Positions 7,943 through 15,600 of a stretch of DNA of 29,631 nt are shown in pieces. The position numbers were made by a program, and so were the translations under genes. The DNA lies in NCBI GenBank assembly GCA_039029515.1, contig JBCCFX010000018.1:1-29631 (forward strand), written 5' to 3'. The notes beneath the pieces were generated by a model. It was given only the letters and a program-made list of their open reading frames with translations, did no database searches and had not been told where the DNA came from. How positions within the stretch are numbered: position 1 is the first letter of the stretch; each line of letters begins with the position of its first letter. This DNA is from JBCCFX01 sp039029515 (GTDB lineage: Bacteria; Planctomycetota; Phycisphaerae; Phycisphaerales; SM1A02).

Positions 7943-10585
7943 ATGCGAATGGACCGATTGACAACGCTCACCCAGCAAGTGCTTGCCGATGCACAATCGC
8001 TCGCGATGTCGAGTTCACATCCGGAACTCACGCCATTGCACGTCCTCGTCGCGATGCTCGATGATCAGCAGGGATTCGCGCGACGCGTCTTCGAGAAGGC
8101 CGGCGTCGGCGCTGATCAGGCGCTTGCAGTCGCACGGGCAGAACTGGGTCGGCTGTCGACCGTCTCCGGTGGTGAAGCCGGCATGACGCCGAGCCGTGCG
8201 TTCATGGAGATGATGTCTGCCGCGGAGCAAGAGTCTCGAACACTCGGCGACAGCTACGTGACGACCGAGCATGTGCTGTTGGCGCTGTGTGAGGTGAACT
8301 CAGCGGCGAAGGAAGCGCTGACTGTCAACGGCGCGAACCGCGCCCGCATTCATGAAGCGATCACCGCGCTGCGAGCGGCGTCGGGTGTTTCCAATGTCAC
8401 CGATGCGAACGCTGAACAGACATACGAAGCACTCGCCAAGTATGGCATTGATCTCGTTGAGAAGGCACAGCAGGGCAAGCTCGATCCGGTCATCGGCCGT
8501 GATGAAGAGATTCGGCGCTGTATTCAGGTACTCAGCCGGCGCACGAAGAACAACCCGGTGCTGATTGGAGAGCCGGGCGTCGGCAAGACGGCGATCGCGG
8601 AAGGCATCGCGTTGCGCATCGTCAATGGAGACTGTCCATCATCCATGCGTGATGCCCGTATCGTGGCGTTGGATGTCGGTCAGTTGCTCGCGGGCGCGAA
8701 GTTCCGTGGCGAATTTGAAGAACGCCTCAAAGCGGTCCTACGCGAGGTCACTGCGAGCGACGGCCGGATCATTCTGTTCATCGATGAACTCCACACGATT
8801 GTCGGCGCCGGCGCTGCGGAAGGTGCCGTGTCTGCGGGCAACCTGCTGAAGCCGGCACTCGCGCGCGGTGAGCTCCGAGCCATCGGAGCGACGACGCTGG
8901 ATGAGTATCGTCAGCACATCGAGAAGGATGCGGCGTTTGAACGTCGTTTCCAGCCGGTCTATGTCGGCGAGCCGAGCGTGGAAGATACGGTTGCGATTCT
9001 GCGCGGCTTGAAGCCGCGTTATGAAGCGCATCACGGTGTGCGCATTCAGGACAGTGCGTTGGTGACCGCGGCATCGCTGAGTCATCGGTACATCGCGGAT
9101 CGATTCCTGCCGGATAAGGCGATCGATCTGTTGGACGAGTCGGCATCAAAGCTGCGGATTGAGGCGGATTCGATGCCGACCGAGCTGGATGAGCTGCATC
9201 GTCGCATCATGCAACTGGAGATTGAGCGTGAAGCGTTGAAGCTTGAGAAGGATGATGCATCGCGCGGACGTCTGGATGATGTCGAACGTGACATTGCGGA
9301 GTTGGGTGAGCGACATCGTGTGCTCAAGGCGCAATGGGACGAAGAGAAGGCCGAGCTGGACGAGATCAAGGCGGTGAAGGAAGCGATCGATCGCAAGCAC
9401 ACCGAATTGGAACAAGCGCAGCGACGCGGCGACCTCGAAGGTGCGGCTCGGATTCAATACGGCGAACTGCGCGAGCTGGATGAACGGCTCGACGCCGCGG
9501 AGCAGCAACTTGAGAAGCGGCGAGAGCTCGGGACGACCATGGTGCGCGAGGAAGTCGATGCGGAGCTCATCGCAGAGATCGTCGCGAAATGGACCGGTAT
9601 TCTGGTCTCACGCCTGGTCGAAGGCGAGCGCGAAAAGCTGTTGCGCATGGAGGACGAACTGCAGGAGCGTGTCGTCGGTCAGCGTGAAGCAGTCCGGGCA
9701 GTCTCTGACGCGGTGCGTCGAAGTCGCGCGGGTCTGAGCGAAACAACCCGGCCGATCGGTTCGTTCCTCTTCCTTGGTCCCACTGGCGTGGGCAAGACTG
9801 AGCTGTGCAAATCGCTCGCGGAGTTCCTGTTCGATACCGATGACGCGATGGTGCGCATCGACATGAGCGAGTACATGGAGCAACACGCCGTGGCGCGACT
9901 GATCGGCGCGCCTCCCGGCTACGTCGGCTACGAAGAAGGTGGACGCCTGACCGAAGCGGTTCGACGTCGACCGTACTGCGTGATTCTGTTTGATGAAATG
10001 GAGAAGGCGCATCCGGATGTGAGCAATGTGTTGTTGCAGGTCCTTGATGATGGCCGGTTGACCGATGGTCACGGACGAACCGTGGACTTCCGGAACACGA
10101 TCATCGTGATGACGAGCAACATCGGATCAAGCGCGATTCTCGACATGACTGAACAGGGCGCGCTCGACATCGAGATTGAAACGCATGTGAAGAGCATGCT
10201 GAAACAAACGCTGCGGCCTGAACTGCTGAACCGAATCGATGAGACGATCATCTTCCACCAGCTCGGTCGTGATGAACTGGCAGGAATCGTGGAGATCCAG
10301 TTGGGACATCTCCGTCGTCGACTCGCTGATCGTGGTTTGTCGCTGGCGATGCATGATGACGCCGTGCAGTTGATTGCCAATGAAGGCTACGACCCGCAGT
10401 TCGGTGCCCGTCCGTTGAAGCGTGTCATCCAGCAGCGTCTGGAGAACGAAATCGCGACGCGGCTGCTCCGAGGCGAAGCGCAACCCGGGGACACCATTGC
10501 GGTTGACGCGGCGGGAGGACAACTTCAGATCAGCGTGCAGCCGGCGGATTCTGATCAGCCTGACCCGGTCGTTCGAACCGCCTGA
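7943..10585 (+). CDS. clpB: ATP-dependent disaggregase ClpB
   Basis: This 880-residue cytoplasmic Hsp100 chaperone resolubilises aggregated proteins together with DnaK. Domain order is complete: an N-domain with two Clp repeats (1-150), a first AAA+ module with Walker A GEPGVGKT at 209-216 and Walker B ending Asp281-Glu282, the ClpB-type coiled-coil middle domain (about 405-545, dense in Glu/Lys/Arg/Leu), a second AAA+ module with GPTGVGKT at 612-619, and the small C-terminal domain. The long middle domain separates it from ClpA and ClpC, and no IGF/L loop for ClpP binding is evident. The start at 7943 has GGAGGG about 6-11 bases upstream. It appears monocistronic: a terminator follows 26 bases after the stop. 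After the last domain there is a short acidic/proline tail. Confidence 0.96.
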   Translation: MRMDRLTTLTQQVLADAQSLAMSSSHPELTPLHVLVAMLDDQQGFARRVFEKAGVGADQALAVARAELGRLSTVSGGEAGMTPSRAFMEMMSAAEQESRTLGDSYVTTEHVLLALCEVNSAAKEALTVNGANRARIHEAITALRAASGVSNVTDANAEQTYEALAKYGIDLVEKAQQGKLDPVIGRDEEIRRCIQVLSRRTKNNPVLIGEPGVGKTAIAEGIALRIVNGDCPSSMRDARIVALDVGQLLAGAKFRGEFEERLKAVLREVTASDGRIILFIDELHTIVGAGAAEGAVSAGNLLKPALARGELRAIGATTLDEYRQHIEKDAAFERRFQPVYVGEPSVEDTVAILRGLKPRYEAHHGVRIQDSALVTAASLSHRYIADRFLPDKAIDLLDESASKLRIEADSMPTELDELHRRIMQLEIEREALKLEKDDASRGRLDDVERDIAELGERHRVLKAQWDEEKAELDEIKAVKEAIDRKHTELEQAQRRGDLEGAARIQYGELRELDERLDAAEQQLEKRRELGTTMVREEVDAELIAEIVAKWTGILVSRLVEGEREKLLRMEDELQERVVGQREAVRAVSDAVRRSRAGLSETTRPIGSFLFLGPTGVGKTELCKSLAEFLFDTDDAMVRIDMSEYMEQHAVARLIGAPPGYVGYEEGGRLTEAVRRRPYCVILFDEMEKAHPDVSNVLLQVLDDGRLTDGHGRTVDFRNTIIVMTSNIGSSAILDMTEQGALDIEIETHVKSMLKQTLRPELLNRIDETIIFHQLGRDELAGIVEIQLGHLRRRLADRGLSLAMHDDAVQLIANEGYDPQFGARPLKRVIQQRLENEIATRLLRGEAQPGDTIAVDAAGGQLQISVQPADSDQPDPVVRTA

Positions 10586-10610
10586 GTTCGAAGACACATC
10601 ACAAGTCCGA

Positions 10611-10643
10611 AACGCCCTTCACATGGCCGTGAGGGGCGTTTTT
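10611..10643 (+). terminator. Rho-independent terminator after clpB
   Basis: A 12-bp stem (AACGCCCTTCAC at 10611-10622 with GTGAGGGGCGTT at 10629-10640, all paired with one G-U wobble) has a six-base loop ATGGCC and runs into five T residues at 10639-10643. It lies 26 bases after the clpB stop. Confidence 0.88.
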
Positions 10644-10973
10644 CGTTGAGGTTTCGGCCTATCCGTCTCTGGGGACATCGCTGAAGTGTCCCATAATGTC
10701 TGTACTTTCTGGTTGCATCGTGTACGGGGTTGCATCAATATGTTTCTGTCCACCAGGACCTTGTGGGCGTCGAGGCTCCATGTCTGATCTCGACGGAAGG
10801 CGTCCGGGACACAACTGCAATTGAAGAGAGAGTGACCAGCGGTCAGGGATGGCCGGTTGTCGTGTTGGGCTGGTGGCTTGCACGACAGCGATGGATCGCA
10901 GGTGGATGGTTGAAGGAAGATTGCCGGACCGCGGTGTGTGGTTGCGGACCGGCATGGAAGGAAGAAAGACATC
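10644..10973 (+). promoter_or_regulatory. Long non-coding leader/promoter region of the first secreted-protein gene
   Basis: These 330 bases hold no credible gene. Structure seen: an inverted repeat GGGACA-N9-TGTCCC at 10672-10692 abutting a -10-like CATAAT at 10692-10697; two copies of GGTTGCATC at 10711-10719 and 10728-10736 (17-base period); and a strong hairpin at 10922-10954 just before the ribosome site GGAAGGAAG (10956-10964). I could not fix a promoter with both a good -35 and a good -10, so the transcript start is unknown. The short frames that cross the region are rich in Trp, Cys and Arg and do not look like real proteins. Confidence 0.45.
10922..10954 (+). promoter_or_regulatory. 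Stable 5'-UTR hairpin before the ribosome site
   Basis: Arms TGCCGGACCGC (10922-10932) and GCGGACCGGCA (10944-10954) pair over 11 positions with a single A-A mismatch, around an 11-base loop. The stem ends one base before the Shine-Dalgarno sequence of the secreted-protein gene that starts at 10974. It could protect the messenger RNA 5' side or modulate translation. The structure is seen in the sequence; the role is inferred. Confidence 0.55.
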
Positions 10974-11714
10974 ATGCGTATCACTTCTCTTGCGAATGCA
11001 GGAGTCCTTGTGTGTGGGGTGTGCCTGTCCGGCACGGCCCTCGGTGGGTTCACCACCGTGGACTTCAGCACCGATGACAACGGCGGTGCCCTCGGCAACG
11101 GCCAGATCATCGATAACAACGATGAGTTCTTCAGCGACTTCACGCTCTCGCATTCCGGACCGAGCGAAGGCATCGTGATCTTCGACTCGACGGCTGGCGT
11201 GAACGCCGCTGACCCTGACATGTGGGTGAATTCAGGCAACATTCTGACGAATCAGATGGCCGGTTCATCCAGCACGGGCGACTTCTACGACACGCCCGAT
11301 GACGATGCCAACGGCGGCTCGATCACGTTCAACTTCAACACGGCCGTTGAGTTGTGCACGATCGATCTCGTCGACATCAATGGCAATAACCAGAACGTCA
11401 CCATCACGATGTTCGACACGTCTGGCAACAGCCGCGTCTTCTTCGTGCCGGATGAATGGACGGGCGACCTGACCCAGGATCCGGTCCCGGGCATCATGAC
11501 GCTTGACTTCCAGAACGTGAACCCGCAGGCGGGCTTCGGTTCAGTCGCGGTCATCCTGACCGACGACGGCATTGACATGAACGACGTGATCAGCGTGCAG
11601 TTCGATTTCGCCGGTTCCGGCGGCCTCGACAACCTCACGTACACGGTCCCGGCACCGTCGGCTCTGGCGCTGCTCGTCGGTGCGGGCCTTGCTCGTCGCC
11701 GTCGCCGAGCCTGA
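10974..11714 (+). CDS. Secreted PEP-CTERM-like surface protein
   Basis: This 246-residue protein starts at the ATG at 10974, supported by GGAAGGAAG just upstream and by the signal peptide it exposes: MRITSLANAGVLVCGVCLSG, likely cut after ALG or TALG near 24-25. The mature part is acidic, rich in Asn, Asp and Gly and predicted all-beta, like a lectin or carbohydrate-binding sandwich, but I recognise no named domain. The C-terminus is a sorting-signal type tail: VPAPSALALL, a short hydrophobic helix, then GLARRRRRA. Tails of this PAPxALALL plus polyarginine form are common in Phycisphaerae and resemble PEP-CTERM signals handled by exosortase-like enzymes; no exosortase is in the window. It is monocistronic, with its own long leader and a terminator 33 bases after the stop. 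Confidence 0.8.
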   Translation: MRITSLANAGVLVCGVCLSGTALGGFTTVDFSTDDNGGALGNGQIIDNNDEFFSDFTLSHSGPSEGIVIFDSTAGVNAADPDMWVNSGNILTNQMAGSSSTGDFYDTPDDDANGGSITFNFNTAVELCTIDLVDINGNNQNVTITMFDTSGNSRVFFVPDEWTGDLTQDPVPGIMTLDFQNVNPQAGFGSVAVILTDDGIDMNDVISVQFDFAGSGGLDNLTYTVPAPSALALLVGAGLARRRRRA

Positions 11715-11746
11715 ATCGCCGGTCGTCTCGCGACAACTGATTCTCT

Positions 11747-11780
11747 GCGTGCCCTCATCATGAGGGCACGCTGTCGTTTT
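11747..11780 (+). terminator. Terminator after the first secreted-protein gene
   Basis: There is a perfect 11-bp stem, GCGTGCCCTCA (11747-11757) with TGAGGGCACGC (11761-11771), and a three-base loop. It is followed by TGTCGTTTT. The U-tract is interrupted, so it is weaker than the clpB terminator but well placed, 33 bases after the stop. Confidence 0.75.
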
Positions 11781-11819
11781 GGCGATGGCGTTGCGGCCTC
11801 GCGGCCGTATCATGGGGCC

Positions 11820-12482
11820 ATGGCAAATGTTGATGTGTTCGACATGATTGCCGAAGGCGATATCGAGTCGATTCACCGTCTGCTCGAACATGTCCCACAT
11901 GCCGGACGAACGATCGACGCCCGCGGCCTGTCCGCGTTGATGGTGGCGCTGTACCACGGGCGAGATGACATCGTGGATGTGCTGCGTCCCGGTGCGGTGC
12001 CGTTCGATGCATTCGAAGCCGCAGCGTTGGGCGATGTGACCGGGCTCAAACGACATCTGGACGACGACGACGACCTCACATCGCGTCGAAGCAGTGATGG
12101 GTTCACCGTGCTGCATCTCGCGTGCTTCTTCGGACAGCCGGCAAGTGTGGATGCCTGCCTGGCTGCCGGCGCCGACCCGGACGCGGTCGCGGACAACCCG
12201 AGCGCCGTTCGACCGCTGCACTCCGCGGCGGCCGGTCATCATGTCGACATCATGGGACGACTGCTTCGCGCCGGCGCAGACCCGAACGCAGCGCAACGCG
12301 GCGGATGGACTGCATTGCATGCTGCAGCCGGTCACGGTCATACCGACATGGCGACCGTACTTATTGAGTATCACGCCAATCCGGTGTGCACGAGTGATGA
12401 CGGCGTGACGCCGGCGGACCTGGCGCGCGAGCGCAACCACGACCAGCTTGCAGGCTGGCTCGATGAACTCAAGCCGGCATGA
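11820..12482 (+). CDS. Ankyrin-repeat protein
   Basis: This 220-residue soluble protein without a signal peptide consists almost entirely of ankyrin repeats. The clearest are around 93-122 (DGFTVLHLACFFGQ...LAAGADPDA), 130-157 (RPLHSAAAGHHVDIMGRLLRAGADPNA), 162-190 (GWTALHAAAGHG...) and a degenerate last repeat at 194-220 (GVTPADLARERNHDQL). A weaker repeat sits at 35-60. Such proteins bind other proteins; the partner is unknown. The ATG at 11820 opens the family-like part (MANVDVFDMIAEGD). An in-frame upstream ATG at 11760 would begin inside the preceding terminator, so it is rejected. There is no strong ribosome site. The last 14 bases overlap the end of the convergent chorismate synthase gene. 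Confidence 0.85.
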   Translation: MANVDVFDMIAEGDIESIHRLLEHVPHAGRTIDARGLSALMVALYHGRDDIVDVLRPGAVPFDAFEAAALGDVTGLKRHLDDDDDLTSRRSSDGFTVLHLACFFGQPASVDACLAAGADPDAVADNPSAVRPLHSAAAGHHVDIMGRLLRAGADPNAAQRGGWTALHAAAGHGHTDMATVLIEYHANPVCTSDDGVTPADLARERNHDQLAGWLDELKPA

Positions 12483-13659
12483 TCGGCGGGGTGAGTGGCA
12501 GCCGCTGCGCGAGATCCATATACGCGAGAAATGCTGCACGAACTTCGTGAATGCTGTCGCCGCCGAACTTCTCACGGAAAGCGCGGGCGATCTCGAACGC
12601 AATGACGTTCTCCATCACAACGCTCGCCGCCGACACCGCACAGACATCCGATCGCTCGTACTGACTCTGCTCCGGTTCCTTACGATTCAGGTCGATGCTC
12701 GGAAGCCCACGCAGCAATGTGCTGATCGGCTTCATCGTGCCGCGCACGACCAGCGGCATGCCGTTCGTCATGCCGCCTTCCAGGCCGCCGGCATTGTTGC
12801 TTGACCGCGTGAAGCCAAGATTGGTCTCCGCTCGCCTGGATTCGTCGTAGCCAATGGGGTCATGCACATTCGAACCTGTGCGGAAGGCACAGTCTTTTCC
12901 GAGTCCGATTTCGACTGCTTTGAACGCCTGAATCCCCATGACCGCGCCCGCGATGCGAGCATCGAGTTTCTGATCCCAGTGCACACAGGAGCCGAGTCCG
13001 ATCGGTAGTCCGAAGACATGGGTCTCGACCAATCCGCCGACGGTGTCCTGATCAATCTTCGCCTGACGGATGTGCTCGACCATGTGTTCGGTCGCCGATT
13101 CATCCGGGCAGTACACACTCGATGCATTCCGCGCTTCGAGCAACGCATCGTACGTTGCCGCGGTCGGCATGACGTCGGTCGATGCATCCATCATGGCGCG
13201 CACGAACCCGAGCACGCGGATGTCGAATTCACGCAGCAGGCAGCACGCCACGGCGCCTGCAGCGGTGCGCGCTGCGGTCTCGCGTGCACTGGCGCGCTCG
13301 AGTGTTTCCCGGCAATCTGTCGTGAGCCACTTCACCGAACCGGCGAGATCAGCGTGGCCCGGTCGCGGTCGATACACCGGCGGTGTGCGTTCGAGGTCGT
13401 CCAGCCGGCTGTCTTTGTTGGGAATCGTCATGACCAGCGGCGCGCCGGTCGTCAGCCCGCGTCGCACGCCTGCAGTGAACGTCACCTTGTCGGTTTCGAT
13501 TCGCTGCCGGCCGCCGCGGCCGTAACCGCCCTGGCGTCGGCGCAGCTCATCGTTGATGAAGTCGACATCGAGTTCGAGACCCGCAGGCAGACCGTTGATG
13601 AGCGTGGTCAGCGCGGGTCCGTGCGATTCACCGGCAGTCTGATAGGACAGCTTCGTCAT
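12469..13659 (-). CDS. aroC: Chorismate synthase
   Basis: This 396-residue enzyme makes chorismate from 5-enolpyruvylshikimate 3-phosphate using reduced FMN, the last common step of aromatic synthesis. Family signatures are intact: GESHG with His13 near the N-terminus, RRRQGGYGRGGRQRIETD at 40-57, RPGHAD with His102, the FMN-contact SSNNAGGLEGGMTNG block in the last third, and RSDVC before the C-terminal helix. The length is normal. It lies 50 bases downstream of tatD on the same strand and may share its transcript; no terminator is visible between them. It is about 9 kb from the aroDE fusion, so shikimate genes are near but not in one operon. The C-terminal codons overlap the end of the convergent ankyrin gene by 14 bases. 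Confidence 0.95.
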   Translation of the reverse strand: MTKLSYQTAGESHGPALTTLINGLPAGLELDVDFINDELRRRQGGYGRGGRQRIETDKVTFTAGVRRGLTTGAPLVMTIPNKDSRLDDLERTPPVYRPRPGHADLAGSVKWLTTDCRETLERASARETAARTAAGAVACCLLREFDIRVLGFVRAMMDASTDVMPTAATYDALLEARNASSVYCPDESATEHMVEHIRQAKIDQDTVGGLVETHVFGLPIGLGSCVHWDQKLDARIAGAVMGIQAFKAVEIGLGKDCAFRTGSNVHDPIGYDESRRAETNLGFTRSSNNAGGLEGGMTNGMPLVVRGTMKPISTLLRGLPSIDLNRKEPEQSQYERSDVCAVSAASVVMENVIAFEIARAFREKFGGDSIHEVRAAFLAYMDLAQRLPLTPPIMPA

Positions 13660-13709
13660 GATCGCATGGTAGTAGGGGACAGACGGCGAAGGTAGCGGAC
13701 GCGGTTCGG

Positions 13710-14489
13710 TCAGCCGGGAAGTCCGAAGAACGCACGGGCATTGGCATCCGTCTGTCGTTCGAATTCCTCCGCGGAGATGCCGCGGCGGTCCGCGATGAAG
13801 TGGGCCGTGTGGACGACGTGTTTCGGCTCGTTGGGCCGGACAGTTCGATGAGGTTCCGGCGTGAGAAATGGGGCGTCAGTCTCGACCATAATGCGATCGG
13901 TCGGTACGAGGACGGCGGCGTCCGCGACCTCCCTCGCGTTTCGAAACGTCACGACGCCGGTGAAGCTGATGCATGCCCCGTAATCCAGGACCGCGCGAGC
14001 ATCGTCGACGCTGCCGGTAAAGCAATGGAAGACGAAGCGCGCGGGATCGAGCGATGACGTGCGAAACGCCGCGAGCACATCGTCGAACGCTTCCCGGCAA
14101 TGCACCACGATCGGTTTGTCGAGGCCGTCATCACGCGCCGATTCGATCAGTGCGAGTTGTTCCGAAAGCACAGCATCCTGCAGCGCACGGGGCGGTCGAT
14201 CGTAATGATTGTCCAGGCCGAGTTCGCCCCACGCGACACAGCGCGGATGCTCAACGGTCTTTCGAATGACATCCCAGTTGCGCGGCTGGTCACTGTAGAG
14301 CGGATGCACGCCGGCGGTGCAGTAGACACTGTTGTGCTCGGTTGCGATCGCAAGGGCGCGCGGCGCATCTTCAGCGGTCGTCGCCACCGTGATCATGGTG
14401 TGCACACCCGCGGCATGCGCATCGGCGATCACGTCGTCGACGCGGTCGGTGAAATCGCGAAACGTGAGATGGCAATGCGTATCGATCAT
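13710..14489 (-). CDS. tatD: TatD-family metal-dependent DNase
   Basis: This 259-residue TIM-barrel hydrolase carries all TatD metal ligands: His5 and His7 in DTHCHL, Glu89 in WGELGLD, His130 in VVHCRE, His155 in FHCFTG and Asp205 in ETDAPFLTP. The length is typical. Characterised relatives are Mg-dependent 3'-5' exonucleases acting in DNA repair or degradation; the exact substrate here is inferred. The usual RGKRNEP loop appears as PHRTVRPNEP, a mild variation. The ATG at 14489 is the natural family start and has only a weak GGA before it. A terminator for the upstream secreted-protein gene ends about 45 bases before the start, so tatD probably has its own promoter, with aroC following. Confidence 0.9.
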   Translation of the reverse strand: MIDTHCHLTFRDFTDRVDDVIADAHAAGVHTMITVATTAEDAPRALAIATEHNSVYCTAGVHPLYSDQPRNWDVIRKTVEHPRCVAWGELGLDNHYDRPPRALQDAVLSEQLALIESARDDGLDKPIVVHCREAFDDVLAAFRTSSLDPARFVFHCFTGSVDDARAVLDYGACISFTGVVTFRNAREVADAAVLVPTDRIMVETDAPFLTPEPHRTVRPNEPKHVVHTAHFIADRRGISAEEFERQTDANARAFFGLPG

Positions 14490-14534
14490 CTGATCCGGCA
14501 GTGTACCGGTGCCAGGCGCGCTGTGGGTTGTGGC

Positions 14535-14570
14535 AAAAAAATAGGAACCCGGCTTTCATAGCCGGGTTCC
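14535..14570 (-). terminator. Rho-independent terminator of the second secreted-protein gene
   Basis: Read on the minus strand, a perfect 11-bp stem (GGAACCCGGCT with AGCCGGGTTCC, arms at 14560-14570 and 14544-14554) with a five-base loop is followed after TA by a run of seven T residues (14541-14535). It lies about 70 bases after the stop at 14643 and insulates tatD. Confidence 0.9.
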
Positions 14571-14642
14571 CGGGCGTGTGCTCGACTATACGACGCGCGG
14601 TTGGCACGCCGTACAGAGCAGTGGGACAAGGAGGAGAAGAAA

Positions 14643-15383
14643 TCAGTTGCGGCGACGTCGTCGTCGCGTACCCACCGCTGCCGTCGTCAGCAGGGCAAGG
14701 GCGCCCGGTGCGGGCACTGCTGACGTGGTGATCGAGATGTTGTCCAGCGTGACGTCGTAGTCATCGAAGGAGAAGAAGAAGCCCGGCTGGATCGTGGTGA
14801 ACGCGATCTCATCGACGCCGGACAGCACGTCGGCGAACGTCACGCCGGCGGGAAGAATGGGTTCAAAGGTGTTGGGATCTTCATCGCCGAAGCCACCCCA
14901 GCCGGCCGGGAGCGTGGCGGATGAGGGATCGGTGATCGTCGTGGAGTAGGTGACGAAGTCACTGTTGTTGGCTTGGGAGATCGCACCAAGCACGAGGTAC
15001 ACGCTGGTCCACGGGAAACCGCCTTGCGCCGAGTCATAGTCGCGCAGTTCGACGACCCACGGGCGGGCGACGGGCAGGAACGTGCCGATCTGATCGACTT
15101 TGACGTCGATGGACAGCGTGACTTCGTCGTACTGCGTGTAGTCACCGATGAAGGCGTTGTTTGTTGAGTTGTCGAAGGTAATGCCGAAGTTGTTGAATTG
15201 CGTGCGGAGGCCGGCGCTCCCGCCAACACCGCCGGTAGCGTCAACGAAGGTTGTGCCGCCGATGCCCTGGGGGCCTTCCCAGCCGCCAGTGCCGCTCTCG
15301 AAGTCAATCGTGGTGGTGGTCGTGCCGGCGAGCACGGTCGAGGTTGACAGCAGCAGTGCCGTCATTGCTGTGGTGATTCGCAT
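14643..15383 (-). CDS. Secreted PEP-CTERM-like surface protein
   Basis: The start is at the ATG complementary to 15381-15383, with AAGGAAG upstream, giving 246 residues; a longer frame to 15449 is unlikely. The signal peptide is MRITTAMTALLLSTSTVLAG, cut near residue 19-20. The mature part begins TTTTTIDFESGTGGWEG and is Gly/Thr/Phe-rich and predicted all-beta, resembling a carbohydrate-binding or laminin-G-like sandwich; no catalytic motif is seen. It ends VPAPGALALLTTAAVGTRRRRRRN, the same tail type as the secreted protein starting at 10974, so both probably use one sorting route. The remaining sequence of the two shows no clear homology by eye. It is monocistronic, with a good terminator downstream and a shared divergent control region upstream. 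Confidence 0.8.
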   Translation of the reverse strand: MRITTAMTALLLSTSTVLAGTTTTTIDFESGTGGWEGPQGIGGTTFVDATGGVGGSAGLRTQFNNFGITFDNSTNNAFIGDYTQYDEVTLSIDVKVDQIGTFLPVARPWVVELRDYDSAQGGFPWTSVYLVLGAISQANNSDFVTYSTTITDPSSATLPAGWGGFGDEDPNTFEPILPAGVTFADVLSGVDEIAFTTIQPGFFFSFDDYDVTLDNISITTSAVPAPGALALLTTAAVGTRRRRRRN

Positions 15384-15460
15384 CGCATCTTCCTTTTGAA
15401 CAGAAATCACAGAGAGAGAAGTGGCCGCCCTCATGCCGGCCCGAGTCATCGTTCAGCCAT

Positions 15461-15489
15461 GTTGTATGCCACGCCGGAAATCATTGCAA
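15461..15489 (-). promoter_or_regulatory. Candidate sigma-70-type promoter for the second secreted-protein gene
   Basis: On the minus strand TTGCAA (15489-15484) and TACAAC (15466-15461) are 17 bases apart, each matching four of six consensus positions. This would give a leader of about 70 bases. The match is modest. Confidence 0.35.
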
Positions 15490-15490
15490 G

Positions 15491-15509
15491 GAAGTTTCCC
15501 TGAAACTTC
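15491..15509. promoter_or_regulatory. 19-bp perfect palindrome, candidate operator
   Basis: GAAGTTTC (15491-15498) and GAAACTTC (15502-15509) are exact inverted copies separated by CCT. The palindrome lies between the -35 candidates of two divergent promoters (ends at 15489 and 15520), a typical position for a dimeric regulator. The obvious but unproven candidate binder is the helix-turn-helix protein encoded immediately to the right. Confidence 0.55.
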
Positions 15510-15519
15510 AGAGAAAGAT

Positions 15520-15549
15520 TTGCGGCCCGGGGTCGATTCGCGGTATGAT
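15520..15549 (+). promoter_or_regulatory. Promoter of the helix-turn-helix gene
   Basis: TTGCGG (15520-15525) and TATGAT (15544-15549) are 18 bases apart. The -10 matches five of six consensus positions. The predicted transcript start near 15556 leaves a 5' leader of about 45 bases before the GTG start at 15601. Confidence 0.6.
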
Positions 15550-15600
15550 CCCTCTGAGGCGGGGCAAGAACCGCCTTGCTACACCGTGGAGGATGGATTC

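Noticed and set aside
10730..11077. Small frame in the leader of the first secreted-protein gene
   Set aside because: It overlaps the signal-peptide coding region in another frame, is full of Trp/Cys/Arg, and has no ribosome site.
15421..15600. Upstream ATG start for the helix-turn-helix protein
   Set aside because: It lies before the best promoter and palindrome; the GTG at 15601 has a strong ribosome site and a sensible leader length.
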